From Bacteroidota bacterium (lineage in GTDB: Bacteria > Bacteroidota > Bacteroidia > Chitinophagales > Chitinophagaceae), in the NCBI GenBank assembly GCA_028876495.1, contig JAGWRO010000012.1, positions 1-46,615 on the forward strand: DNA of 46,615 nt, read 5' to 3'. Under the pieces are notes generated by a model. That model saw nothing but the letters and a program-made list of their open reading frames with translations. It was not told the DNA's origin and made no database searches. The translations under genes and the position numbers were made by a program. Below are positions 1 through 7,781 of the stretch, one piece after another (the first letter of the stretch is position 1; each line of letters starts with the position of its first letter).

Positions 1-245
1 CGGGCCATAAAAAATGAGTATGGATTTGTCGCAGAACAGTTATAGGGTTGTTGAAGCAGTAAGCGTTTTGATTTTTTCAGAGAGTTGCTCAAAGCTGTTT
101 TTTAAACGTGCTTCTGGCGTTTTTTGTTCCCGGCGGCATACAAGTTCCCTTACCCGCAGTTTAGCCAACAGGAACCATTTGTTTTTCTATAAGATATTTT
201 TCAGGTGGCCCGCGTTTTCCAAATACTTCAATGGTTATTAATGTT
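1..245. other. left edge, no supported gene (degraded flank)
   Basis: No convincing gene is visible here. The plus strand has one open stretch (14-241) with no recognisable family signature and low-complexity composition. On the minus strand, short open pieces in two frames are interrupted by stops: one ending in a VFGKRGPPEKYLIEKQ-like stretch near 170-240, the other reading KLRVRELVCRREQKTPEAR near 85-165. This suggests the 3' remains of a minus-strand gene, but I cannot name it. It abuts the left end of the RAYT element. Confidence 0.3.
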
Positions 246-280
246 CCCTCTTCTTGGCGGGTGTCCTCACCCGACGTTCC
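246..280 (+). repeat. left REP/inverted end of RAYT element
   Basis: Contains the hairpin CGGGTG-TCCT-CACCCG at 258-273. It matches the reverse complement of 901-935 at 29 of 35 positions. Confidence 0.7.
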
Positions 281-304
281 ATGAATTAATATTATCTTGG
301 GAAA

Positions 305-896
305 ATGTCAGGAGTTTTTAAATATTCAGGTGTAAGAAAAAGTCATCAGTCACTCAATGAAGTTTATTTCTGGACGTCAGTGATTAAAGATTGGAAATAT
401 CTTTTGAAAGAAGATGAGATGAATGAAGATGATAATTATGGGAAGCTTTCAGTGGTTGGTACAGCATGAACTCGTTCATATTTATGGATACGTAATAATG
501 GATAATCACATCCATGTATTATGGGAACAATTGAAAATGAATGGTAAAGAAATGCCTAAAGAAAGTTTTGAAAAGTTTACAGGCCATATGTTTTTAAAAC
601 AGTTGAAAAAGGCAGCCGGCAAATTAAGTGATTATAAGACTGAACAAAAAGATAGGAATTTTATCTTCTGGCAAAGGGATCCTTTGGCAATATTAATAAC
701 AAGCAGAAAGATGGCCGGAGAAAAACCAGATTATATGCCCGTCCGAATGAGTAGGCCGGGCGGACATTACAATCCTCTTCAACCCCATTGGCAATTGGTC
801 AAAGATCCAACTGAGTACCGGTTTTCTTCCGCGCGATTTTATGAAACAGGAGAAGATGAATTTAAGATACTAACTCATTATATGGATAAATTATAA
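305..896 (+). pseudogene. REP-associated tyrosine transposase (Y1_Tnp/RAYT), frameshifted
   Basis: This is the remnant of an HUH-superfamily Y1 transposase that cuts and joins single-stranded REP DNA. The N-terminal part starts at ATG 305 (MSGVFKYSGVRKSHQSLNEV) and runs in one frame through YFWTSVIKDWKYLLKEDE. The rest, from about 423, is in another frame, so a one-nucleotide indel lies near 410-425. The second frame has the HUH pair in MDNHIHVLW, then FWQRDPLAIL, the catalytic-tyrosine region KPDY, YNPLQPHWQL and the usual C-terminus FYETGEDEF...THYMDKL. A 27-nt insertion (737-763) separates the tyrosine from the rest of the expected DYIHYNP motif. Recognition of the family is from motif memory. 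The frameshift is visible, but a sequencing error cannot be excluded. Confidence 0.72.
737..763 (+). repeat. 27-bp GC-rich hairpin inserted in the transposase
   Basis: Arms 737-744 (GCCCGTCC) and 754-761 (GGCCGGGC) pair with one mismatch around a 9-nt loop. Removing exactly these 27 nt restores the codons for DYIHYN, the motif expected in intact relatives, so this looks like an inserted REP-like palindrome. It keeps the reading frame and is much more GC-rich than its surroundings. Confidence 0.55.
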
Positions 897-900
897 TTCC

Positions 901-935
901 CGAATGTCGGGTGGGGACACCCGCCAGGAAAGGGG
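901..935 (-). repeat. right REP/inverted end of RAYT element
   Basis: Contains the hairpin CGGGTG-GGGA-CACCCG at 908-923, starting 5 nt after the transposase stop codon. It is the inverted partner of 246-280. Confidence 0.7.
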
Positions 936-1099
936 AATCATGGCGACTGTAATTATCAAAAGTTCGGGGGCTCTTCCAAGCAGGGAAATATTGCGTTGAA
1001 ATCTTTGCAGTAAATCTGCAAAACCATTAACTTCACGGCAGGCACGGTTGAGGTATTTGTTATACCTTAAGTCTTCCGGCGATTTTTTTTCGTTGTCAT
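936..1099 (-). pseudogene. N-terminal fragment of an unidentified minus-strand gene
   Basis: From ATG at 1099 the minus strand reads MTTKK and then hits a stop. Dropping one base in the run of eight T at 1083-1090 opens a frame reading SPEDLRYNKYLNRACREVNG, followed by an amphipathic stretch up to the right end of the RAYT element. The piece looks like the start of a real protein cut by the element, with a homopolymer frameshift. I do not recognise the family. The pieces left of the element (1-245) may be its remainder, but I could not show a clean junction. Confidence 0.35.
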
Positions 1100-1221
1100 A
1101 ATTTAAATTTTAGTGAATGCTAAATTTACGGATAGTTGCGGAAGGCTACCGTAGGTTTAGTTCAACACTGGTATTGCTAAAAGCAGGACTGACATGCATT
1201 TCATCGGATTCAGTTCTTTGG

Positions 1222-1435
1222 TCATCTTGGGTTCGTAGCGTCCATTTTAAGTGTTTCTCCAAGTCCAACAACTTTTGCAACATCTTCAAAATTGTCAAAG
1301 TTGTCGTTGCTGAAAAGCTGCCATGCTCCATCTTCTTTTCGTGTGTTACATAAGTGATTTCCTTTTTGTCATTGACTACAAACTTTGTTGTAAATACTGC
1401 TGTATTATCAGCCTCGTTAAATTTTTTGGTCTGCA
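1222..1435 (-). pseudogene. conserved hypothetical protein, frameshifted
   Basis: Starting at ATG 1435, the minus strand encodes MQTKKFNEADNTAVFTTKFV followed by KEITYVTHEK. One nucleotide shift in the GAAAAGAAG run near 1327-1335 continues in another frame as EDGAWQLFSNDNFDNFEDVA, then KVVGLGETL, stopping at 1222. The two halves together match what I remember as a small conserved Bacteroidetes protein of unknown function ('VTHE-DGAWQF...F-D-AKVVGL'). The unshifted frame (to 1146) loses this pattern and looks like nonsense. The gene follows the DUF6526 gene closely on the same strand. It could be a decayed gene or an assembly indel. Confidence 0.5.
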
Positions 1436-1474
1436 TTTCAAACTTCCTGCAATTTATAATTCCTGATTTCTTTA

Positions 1475-1909
1475 TCAAACTCTGTATTCGTCAGCTTTCC
1501 AGTTGACAATTTCTTTTTTAATTGCAGCGGGAGACAGGTTTTCTTTCGCCGCCTTTTCTGCCAGTTGTATAAACTCTGCATCTTCTGCAAAGCGCAACGC
1601 GATAATCTGATTGATGGTTAAACGGCTGTCTAATAATTTTCCGGTTAACACAAAATACCTTAGATTTTCTTCTGCCCTTATTGACCTATCCTGAACGACC
1701 AAAGAAAAGCTACGCGTGAAGTAAGCAGTAAGTGTTACTGCCACAGTCAAAGCAACTAATGTAGCTGCAACTATTCTGCCGGAATGATGATGGTAAGCTC
1801 TTACAAAACCCCAAATTGAAAATGCCAGGCAGATCAATAATGTTATATACAAGCCAAAATGGTAAAGTGGATTAATGCGTGTATGGTTTTTCAGATTTTG
1901 AGTTGACAT
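1475..1909 (-). CDS. DUF6526 family small membrane protein
   Basis: This 144-residue protein begins MSTQNLKNHTRINPLYHF, has two hydrophobic segments (about residues 20-37 and 45-64) and then a soluble C-terminal half with ENLRYFVLTGK, LTINQIIALRFAED and ENLSPAAIKKEIVNW. This order (NH-R-PLYHF start, two helices, LRYF-LTGK, QI-ALRFA-D-E) is the pattern of the Bacteroidetes DUF6526 family, whose function is unknown. The termini are probably cytoplasmic, judging from charged ends. It lies 57 bp after the ROK kinase gene on the same strand and may be read from the same transcript, though the link to sugar metabolism is not shown. The next gene downstream is a frameshifted remnant. Confidence 0.75.
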   Translation of the reverse strand: MSTQNLKNHTRINPLYHFGLYITLLICLAFSIWGFVRAYHHHSGRIVAATLVALTVAVTLTAYFTRSFSLVVQDRSIRAEENLRYFVLTGKLLDSRLTINQIIALRFAEDAEFIQLAEKAAKENLSPAAIKKEIVNWKADEYRV

Positions 1910-1966
1910 TTTATATTTTTATTTTTTGAAAACCAAAATTGTTGCGCATGAATTGATTACCTTCTC

Positions 1967-2956
1967 TTATTTTGCATTCAATGCTTCCGGCTTTATTTCC
2001 CAAACCAAAGCGCTTGCACCAAGGATTGCAGCATCTGATTCTTTCAACTCACTGAATAATAATTTCACTTTATTTTGGAAAATAGGAAGCAAGTTTTTTT
2101 CCATGCTTGCTCTTGTGGGATCCAATAAAAGTTTACCGGCTTTTATTACGCCACCAAATAAAATGATGGCTTCAGGAGAAGAAAACATCACAAAATTGGC
2201 AAGGGCTTCACCAAGTATCTGGCCGGTAAATTGAAAAACTTCATTCGCGATAGCATCACCTTTTAGTGCTGCCTCACAAACATTTTTTGAAGTAATTTTT
2301 TCGTGCCGGATATCTCTCAATAAACTTTTTTCATTTACCCTTTCATCCAAAATTTCTTTGGCGGTAATAGAAATTCCGGTGGCGGAGGCATAAGTTTCCA
2401 AACTACCTTTCATTCCGGTTCCCCAGTGTAAACGGCCTCCCGGGCGAATAATCGTGTGCCCCAGTTCACCGGCAAAACCATCATGTCCATAGATTAATTG
2501 CCCGTTGGCAACAATGCCACTTCCAACACCGGTGCCGAGTGTGATCATTATAAAATCCCTCATTCCGCGGGCTGCGCCATACATTAATTCGCCGATGGCT
2601 GCCGCATTTGCATCATTGGTTAATGTGCAGGGTTTGTTGAATTTATTAGTAATTAGTTTGGCTATAGGAATAACGCCTCTCCATTGCAGGTTTGGCGCAT
2701 AGTCAATAGTGCCGCTGTAATAGTTTCCGTTCGGGGCTCCGAGGCCTATTCCTTTGATCGAATCAATTCCTCCGACTGCATTAATAGCCGGTTTCATTTC
2801 GCGGTACAATTCATCAACAAATAAATTGACATCTGTATGTTTATTGGTATCAAGATCGCCTACATTTGAGATATCGCCACGATGATTTACAATACCAAAC
2901 TTTGTGGTGGTGCCACCAATATCAATTCCAATCGCATATTCTTGCGGAGATTCCAT
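1967..2956 (-). CDS. ROK family sugar kinase (glucokinase-like), zinc-cysteine-less
   Basis: A 329-residue ROK-family protein, predicted to phosphorylate a hexose with ATP in the cytoplasm. It has the phosphate-1 motif IDIGGTTTKFGIV (residues 10-22), the catalytic-Asp region LTNDANAAAIGE (about 113-124), the phosphate-2 motif TLGTGVGSG (about 139-147) and the C-terminal adenosine motif ILFGG. The usual ROK zinc site CxCGxxGCxE is absent: the aligned stretch reads HWGTGMKGSLE, with W178, T180 and S185 where cysteines are expected. The substrate (glucose, mannose or N-acylated sugar) cannot be assigned. It is the third gene of a minus-strand series after the MFS transporter and GH130 genes, which suggests it activates the sugar they deliver. 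The 174-bp gap upstream could hold its own promoter. Confidence 0.85.
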   Translation of the reverse strand: MESPQEYAIGIDIGGTTTKFGIVNHRGDISNVGDLDTNKHTDVNLFVDELYREMKPAINAVGGIDSIKGIGLGAPNGNYYSGTIDYAPNLQWRGVIPIAKLITNKFNKPCTLTNDANAAAIGELMYGAARGMRDFIMITLGTGVGSGIVANGQLIYGHDGFAGELGHTIIRPGGRLHWGTGMKGSLETYASATGISITAKEILDERVNEKSLLRDIRHEKITSKNVCEAALKGDAIANEVFQFTGQILGEALANFVMFSSPEAIILFGGVIKAGKLLLDPTRASMEKNLLPIFQNKVKLLFSELKESDAAILGASALVWEIKPEALNAK

Positions 2957-3130
2957 AACTTTTTAAATTTTGGTTCTATTAAAATATTTTAAAAGTGTTA
3001 GTATTAATTGTCAACGTTAAAGCTTAAAAAAAAGATAAAAATACTTTTTCTTTTTTATTAAAAAGATTTTTACAACTTCTGTGCTTCTTTTGCATGATTT
3101 TTTTCTGTTTTTCCAACGAGGGCAATTTTG

Positions 3131-4327
3131 TTATTTTTCGCTGTTAGCATTTAAAATAACAGGATCTGCATGTGCTGGATTTGAAGGGTCATACACAGCC
3201 ACGCCCACTCTCGAATCGGCACAACCATAATATAAAAACCATTTCTTTTTAAAGTACACCATGCCTTCAATAAAAACAGTACCATTAATATATTGGCCAC
3301 TTTTTTCAAAAGATTCCATTGGGCGAAGAAAAGGAACATCTAACCGGGCTATTGGTTTTGAAGGATCTTTTACATCAAATAAAACCTGCCCGGCGCAATA
3401 GGAGTCAGGACTGTATCTTTTATCACCACCGGCACCTGATTTATTTTTTCCGTTGTAAAAAAGTAAAATTCCTTTTTTGGTTATCAAAGCCGGTGGACCG
3501 CACTCAGTAAGATCGCTGTCGAAAAAACCTTTTCTTGGTGAGATGAGTTCTTTGAGCTGGCCGTATTTATTGAGCACAGGCTGCCAATCAACTAAATCAG
3601 ATGAGGTAGCAGCGTACACATGATGCTCGCCCCAATACAGCCAGTATTTTCCGTTGATCTTTGCAATTACCTGTTTATCGCCTGACATTTTTGTAAGAAT
3701 GGAAGCCGATTTGGTGGCCATATTAAAAAAGCGGCCATTAAAAGCTTTTCGAAATATTGGCCCATGCTTTTGCCAGGTGATCAGATCTTTTGAAGTAGCT
3801 ACTCCAAGCCGTGGTAATTTGCGATTCCATTGAGTATAAAACATCACATACCTTCCGCTTTCCGTAATTGCCACACGCGGGTCTTCACAACCTCCCGGCC
3901 ATTCAAATTCTTTTTGAGCATCTTTGGCCGGAAACAATACCGGCGTTTCTTTTCTTTTGAAATGCAAACCATCACTACTTTCTGCATAACCAATTCTTGA
4001 AGTATGAAAACCAATTTCCATTCCTGAATGATCTTCGGCCCTGTAAAGCACAATGACTTTCCCCTCTTTAATCGTCGCTGCAGGATTAAAAGTATTATCA
4101 GATTCCCAGTGATTTTCTTTTCCACTCATTGGATCATTAAAAACAGCAGAACTATCAGGAGAAATAATTGGATTGATATTTTTCGGACGAACAAATCCGC
4201 CAAAAGCCCATGAGGGCAAAATATTTTTTGATTGAGCTTTTGAATAACAAGGAAGTAAGAATACAGCAATCTGGATAAGAAAAATAAATTTTATTATTCT
4301 ATTCATCAGTATAGAATTAATATTCAT
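3131..4327 (-). CDS. secreted GH130 family glycosidase/phosphorylase
   Basis: This 398-residue protein has GH130 five-bladed propeller motifs: DNTFNPAAT (about 76-84), IVLYRAEDHSG, the acidic core GGCEDPRVA (about 145-153), LTECGPPAL and YYGCADSRVGVA. GH130 enzymes phosphorolyse or hydrolyse beta-mannosides; members with signal peptides in Bacteroidetes are more often hydrolases. A signal peptide is visible (IIKFIFLIQIAVFLLPCYSK, then AQS). It fits a start at the second Met (MNRII, residue 8) better than at 4327, so the true start may be near 4306. It sits 100 bp downstream of the sugar MFS gene and upstream of the ROK kinase, with no SusC/SusD pair. The family is secure, but the exact linkage specificity is not. 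Confidence 0.87.
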   Translation of the reverse strand: MNINSILMNRIIKFIFLIQIAVFLLPCYSKAQSKNILPSWAFGGFVRPKNINPIISPDSSAVFNDPMSGKENHWESDNTFNPAATIKEGKVIVLYRAEDHSGMEIGFHTSRIGYAESSDGLHFKRKETPVLFPAKDAQKEFEWPGGCEDPRVAITESGRYVMFYTQWNRKLPRLGVATSKDLITWQKHGPIFRKAFNGRFFNMATKSASILTKMSGDKQVIAKINGKYWLYWGEHHVYAATSSDLVDWQPVLNKYGQLKELISPRKGFFDSDLTECGPPALITKKGILLFYNGKNKSGAGGDKRYSPDSYCAGQVLFDVKDPSKPIARLDVPFLRPMESFEKSGQYINGTVFIEGMVYFKKKWFLYYGCADSRVGVAVYDPSNPAHADPVILNANSEK

Positions 4328-4385
4328 TGTTGCTATTTAAATATTGATTTTACAAAAAAAATTAGTGAAAAAATTACTTCAATTT

Positions 4386-4424
4386 TTATAGAAAACAGTA
4401 AACCAACAAATAAAACGGATTTCT
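4386..4424 (-). repeat. copy of dispersed GTTTACTGTT repeat
   Basis: On the minus strand this reads AGAAATCCG, a T-rich stretch, then GTTGGTTTACTGTTTT. It starts four bases after the MFS stop codon (4428-4430) and closely matches the copies at 35182 and 39225, with one small gap. Confidence 0.6.
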
Positions 4425-4427
4425 TTT

Positions 4428-6194
4428 TTACGATGCCTTCAGTTCATGAGCTCCTTCAGGAGAAGTAGGTTCTATTTCTTCGTCAATAGGGTTTTCATAA
4501 TCAATTCCCTGGCGTTTTAAAACTCCTTTTACAAAAAATGCGAAGAAGGTAATATACGCATAGCAAAGAAGAGGAATCCAGTAAGACTCATGGATTCCTG
4601 CGCCAACAACGGTGCTTCTTGATTCAAGAAAATCGGCCAGTTTTCCCTGGATAGGAGGGATAACGCCTCCACCCAAAATCATCATAATTAAAAATGCGGA
4701 ACCTTGTGTGGTATATTTTCCTAAGCCTGCGATAGATAAAGTAAAAATAGCGGGCCACATAATAGAACAAAATAAACCGCCGCTGATAAATGCGTAAATA
4801 GCTACTTTGCCTGTTGTTGCCAATCCGATAGCCATAGCTATTACACCCAGTAACCCAAAAATGAAAAGCATGCGCGCTGGTTTGTCTTTGCTGACATAAA
4901 AAGCGCCAACCTGTATCAATACACATATAATATAGTAGTACAAAATATGTACAACATACCCGGAAGCAGCATTAACGCCCAGAACAATTCCAAAGGCAAT
5001 CATTGGTACAACAAAAGTGAGTAATTGTTTGGTGGAGGGTTTAAACTCGAAAGCCGAAATAGAACCTACCCAACGGCCAATCATCAAACTTCCCCAATAC
5101 ATTGAAATATAAAGTGCAGCCTGTGAAGAAGGGATGCTTCCAAACTCGGGCTTGCTCAACAAATCACTCAAATTACTAACGATTGTTACTTCTGTACCTA
5201 CATATAAAAACAAAGCGAGCATGCCCAAAATTAATTGGGGATATTGCATCGCTCCCCAGCCTTCAGGTTTTTTTTGAGCGCGTATATAAGAAATTAATAA
5301 ACTCAGAATTACCACTGCCAAAGCACCGAACAACCATTTTACGCGATAGGTCTCCATTGCAATTCTGTCAGCATCAGATGCGTGGGTAAGGTCAACTTTA
5401 TAACTGCTGAAAACCGGCACGAACATTATGATCAAAAGGCCGGTCATGATCAACAAAGAATATAAAGCTTTATTGGCTTTTTCTGTTTTTTCTGTAGAAA
5501 TACCATGAGGCACTTTTTTAGAAAACTGAAACAGTAATGCAGCCGCAATAAAAAGAATGCCAACGCCGCTATATAGAATAATTACTTTACTAAGGCTTAA
5601 TCCTGCTATTTGTTTATCAGTTATTGCGGCTGTGGTTCCAAACAAAGCGAAGGCAACGACCAACGGGCCGATCATAGTTCCAAAAGAATTAACGCCACCA
5701 CCAAGATTTACACGGCTGTTACCGGTAGAAGGATCACCAAGCACAATGGCGAAAGGTTGAGCTGCAGTTTGTTGTAATGAAAATCCAAGTGCTACAATAA
5801 ATAAACCGGCAAGCATTCCTACAAAAGCATTTGCATTTACCGCAATTATCATTGCTACGGCTCCTAAAGCAGAAAATAATAATCCATAAACAATACTTTT
5901 TTTATAACCCCATTTGGCCACCAAATCTTTTCCTCCAAACGAACCATAGGCAAAGAGTGCAAGTGCTCCTATATAATAAGCGAGGTAAAAAGCAAAATCG
6001 ATTAACTGGCTTTGAAACTGATCCAGGTTAAAGTAATGTTTACAGAAAGGAATAAATACACTGTTACCTGCTGCAATAAAACCCCAGAAAAAAAACACAA
6101 CAACCAGTGTGCTTAAAGCACCATAATTTGTAGGTTGCAATTTTCCGGTTGTGGCTTTTACAGGCTTTGATAAATTCATTGAAGGAGTGGCCAT
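4428..6194 (-). CDS. sugar MFS transporter, FHS (fucose permease-like) family
   Basis: A 588-residue polytopic inner-membrane protein of the major facilitator superfamily. The N-terminal half has [19 protein letters not shown] followed by [18 protein letters not shown], and later [19 protein letters not shown] and [17 protein letters not shown]. These are signatures of the FHS sugar:proton symporter group that includes FucP and Bacteroidetes glucose/galactose carriers. It is longer than FucP (about 440 residues), with additional hydrophobic segments in the middle (roughly residues 240-320), as in a Bacteroidetes subgroup. Near the C-terminus, [14 protein letters not shown] is typical. It starts divergently from glgA (121 bp apart) and precedes the GH130 and ROK genes, so it probably imports the sugar released by GH130. 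The transported sugar is not determined. Confidence 0.85.
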   Translation of the reverse strand: MATPSMNLSKPVKATTGKLQPTNYGALSTLVVVFFFWGFIAAGNSVFIPFCKHYFNLDQFQSQLIDFAFYLAYYIGALALFAYGSFGGKDLVAKWGYKKSIVYGLLFSALGAVAMIIAVNANAFVGMLAGLFIVALGFSLQQTAAQPFAIVLGDPSTGNSRVNLGGGVNSFGTMIGPLVVAFALFGTTAAITDKQIAGLSLSKVIILYSGVGILFIAAALLFQFSKKVPHGISTEKTEKANKALYSLLIMTGLLIIMFVPVFSSYKVDLTHASDADRIAMETYRVKWLFGALAVVILSLLISYIRAQKKPEGWGAMQYPQLILGMLALFLYVGTEVTIVSNLSDLLSKPEFGSIPSSQAALYISMYWGSLMIGRWVGSISAFEFKPSTKQLLTFVVPMIAFGIVLGVNAASGYVVHILYYYIICVLIQVGAFYVSKDKPARMLFIFGLLGVIAMAIGLATTGKVAIYAFISGGLFCSIMWPAIFTLSIAGLGKYTTQGSAFLIMMILGGGVIPPIQGKLADFLESRSTVVGAGIHESYWIPLLCYAYITFFAFFVKGVLKRQGIDYENPIDEEIEPTSPEGAHELKAS

Positions 6195-6315
6195 TGATAA
6201 TGTAGTTTGAATGTAAATTAAGGATGAAAATATATAATTTTTCCAAAGTAAAGGTTTTTATTATAATTTTTTAATAAGAAAAATCATGCTTAATTTGAAC
6301 CGCTAATTATATTTT

Positions 6316-7725
6316 ATGGAAATTATTCATGTAAGCGCTGAATGTTATCCGGTTGCAAAAGCAGGTGGCTTGGGAGATGTAGTAGGTGCATTGCCAAAAT
6401 ATCAAAACAAACTTGGTCACATTGCCAAAGTGGTAATGCCGATGTATCGTACTAAATTTTTGTATGAGCATTCTTTTGACGTGGTTCACAAAGGTGCTTT
6501 TGGAATGGCAAATTATTGGTTTGAATATACAGTTATAAAAGAAGCTAATAATATTCTTGGATTTGATTTGTATTTGATTGATATCAATAATTTATTGGAT
6601 CGTGAAAAAGTGTATGGTTATGATGACGATGTTGAAAGGTTTGTAGCATTTCAGATTGCGGTGGTAGACTGGATCAGTAAATGGCATCATCACCCGGATA
6701 TCGTTCATGTTCATGATCACCAGGCAGCATTGGTTCCCTTTATGATGCAAAATTGTTTTGCCTATAGGCATCTTTCTTCCATAAAAACGATTCTTACAAT
6801 TCACAATGCCCAATACCAGGGTTGGATGGATTGGGGCAAATCACAGTATATTCCTGACTGGGATAAATACAAATGGGGATTACTTGAATGGGATCATACA
6901 ATAAATGCACTGGCTTGTGGCATTAAATGCGCGGCTAAAGTAAATACCGTGAGTCATGGTTACCTTGAAGAATTGCGGTACAATGCAAACGGGCTTGAAA
7001 GTTTATTTGAATATGAAAGAGGGAAATGCTTTGGAATTTTAAATGGAATTGATACCGATGTATGGAACCCGGAAACCGATCATTATCTGGAAGCAAAATA
7101 TGGGTTGGACAATTTTAAAGAACAAAAACAAGCTAATAAAAAAGAGCTATGTGTTCGCTTCAACCTGGATGAAACCAAACCTTTAATCATTTTTATCGGG
7201 AGGCTTGTTGGCGAAAAGGCTGCTGATCTTTTACCGCAGGTAATTGGTGATTCTATTTATTATATGGAAGGTAAAATGAATTTCCTGGTTTTGGGGAGTG
7301 GAGAAAAATACATAGAAGATCAGCTAAGCCATTTGCATAATCATCTTTTTGGTTATTACAATCCGCAAATTGGCTATAATGAACAATTAAGCCATCGCAT
7401 GTATGCCGGCGCAGATTTTTTATTAATGCCAAGCAGGGTGGAACCCTGTGGATTAAATCAAATGTATTCTTTGCGATACGGAACTATTCCTATTGTAAGA
7501 CGCACGGGTGGACTGCAGGATACCGTAAAAGATTTTGGAGAAGAAGGCGGTTTTGGTATTTGCTTTAATGTAGATTCAGTTGGTGATATATGCAATGCCA
7601 TTCATCGTTCTGTTGAATTGTATGCCGAACATAAAAAGATGCATCATATCATAAAGCAAATTATGCAGATAGATCATAGCTGGGAAAAGAGTGCAGAAAT
7701 TTATATTAATCTTTATAATTCATAA
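6316..7725 (+). CDS. glgA: glycogen synthase (GT5)
   Basis: This 469-residue protein matches GlgA in length (E. coli about 477). It transfers glucose from ADP-glucose to the growing alpha-1,4-glucan in the cytoplasm. The N-terminal ADP-glucose-binding motif is PVAKAGGLGDVVGALPK (about residues 13-29, the KxGGL signature). HVHDHQAALVPF and TIHNAQYQGW follow in the first Rossmann domain. In the second domain are FIGRLVGEKAADLLPQ (the KTGGL-equivalent region begins later) and the retaining-GT acidic motif PSRVEPCGLNQMYSLRYGT with GGLQDTV. It begins divergently from the MFS gene and is followed 56 bp later by glgC on the same strand, a classic glycogen-synthesis pair. Confidence 0.93.
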   Translation: MEIIHVSAECYPVAKAGGLGDVVGALPKYQNKLGHIAKVVMPMYRTKFLYEHSFDVVHKGAFGMANYWFEYTVIKEANNILGFDLYLIDINNLLDREKVYGYDDDVERFVAFQIAVVDWISKWHHHPDIVHVHDHQAALVPFMMQNCFAYRHLSSIKTILTIHNAQYQGWMDWGKSQYIPDWDKYKWGLLEWDHTINALACGIKCAAKVNTVSHGYLEELRYNANGLESLFEYERGKCFGILNGIDTDVWNPETDHYLEAKYGLDNFKEQKQANKKELCVRFNLDETKPLIIFIGRLVGEKAADLLPQVIGDSIYYMEGKMNFLVLGSGEKYIEDQLSHLHNHLFGYYNPQIGYNEQLSHRMYAGADFLLMPSRVEPCGLNQMYSLRYGTIPIVRRTGGLQDTVKDFGEEGGFGICFNVDSVGDICNAIHRSVELYAEHKKMHHIIKQIMQIDHSWEKSAEIYINLYNS

Positions 7726-7759
7726 AAATATTTTAAGTTTATTGCTGAAATATTTTTTT
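7724..7759 (+). terminator. weak AT-rich hairpin with T run after glgA
   Basis: Arms AAAATATTT near 7725-7733 and AAATATTTT near 7748-7756 can pair, followed by T residues. The stem has no G/C pairs, so termination would be weak and read-through into glgC is likely. Confidence 0.3.
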
Positions 7760-7781
7760 AACCAATGGTAACTATTTTTAA

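Larger units (their letters stand above)
246..935 (+). mobile_element. REP-associated tyrosine transposase element with inverted hairpin ends
   Basis: A transposase remnant (305-896) is bracketed by imperfect inverted repeats at 246-280 and 901-935, with 29 of 35 positions matching. Each end carries a hairpin with the 6-bp stem CGGGTG/CACCCG and a 4-nt loop (258-273 and 908-923). Palindromic REP ends flanking a Y1 transposase are the hallmark of RAYT units of the IS200/IS605-related group. The ends look intact enough to be mobilised in trans, but the enclosed gene is broken. No target duplication was identified. Confidence 0.7.

Noticed and set aside
14-241. 75-residue plus-strand open frame at the left edge
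   Set aside because: No family motif, and composition rich in Ser/Phe/Arg typical of a shadow frame. The region looks like degraded minus-strand sequence.
1146-1478. 110-residue minus-strand open frame taken as one gene
   Set aside because: Its second half (from about residue 60) is nonsense, while another frame continues the recognisable protein. I treat it as a frameshifted pseudogene (1222-1435).
3000-3130. Search for a riboswitch or RNA upstream of the ROK gene
   Set aside because: The sequence is low-complexity T-rich with no paired structure that I can support.
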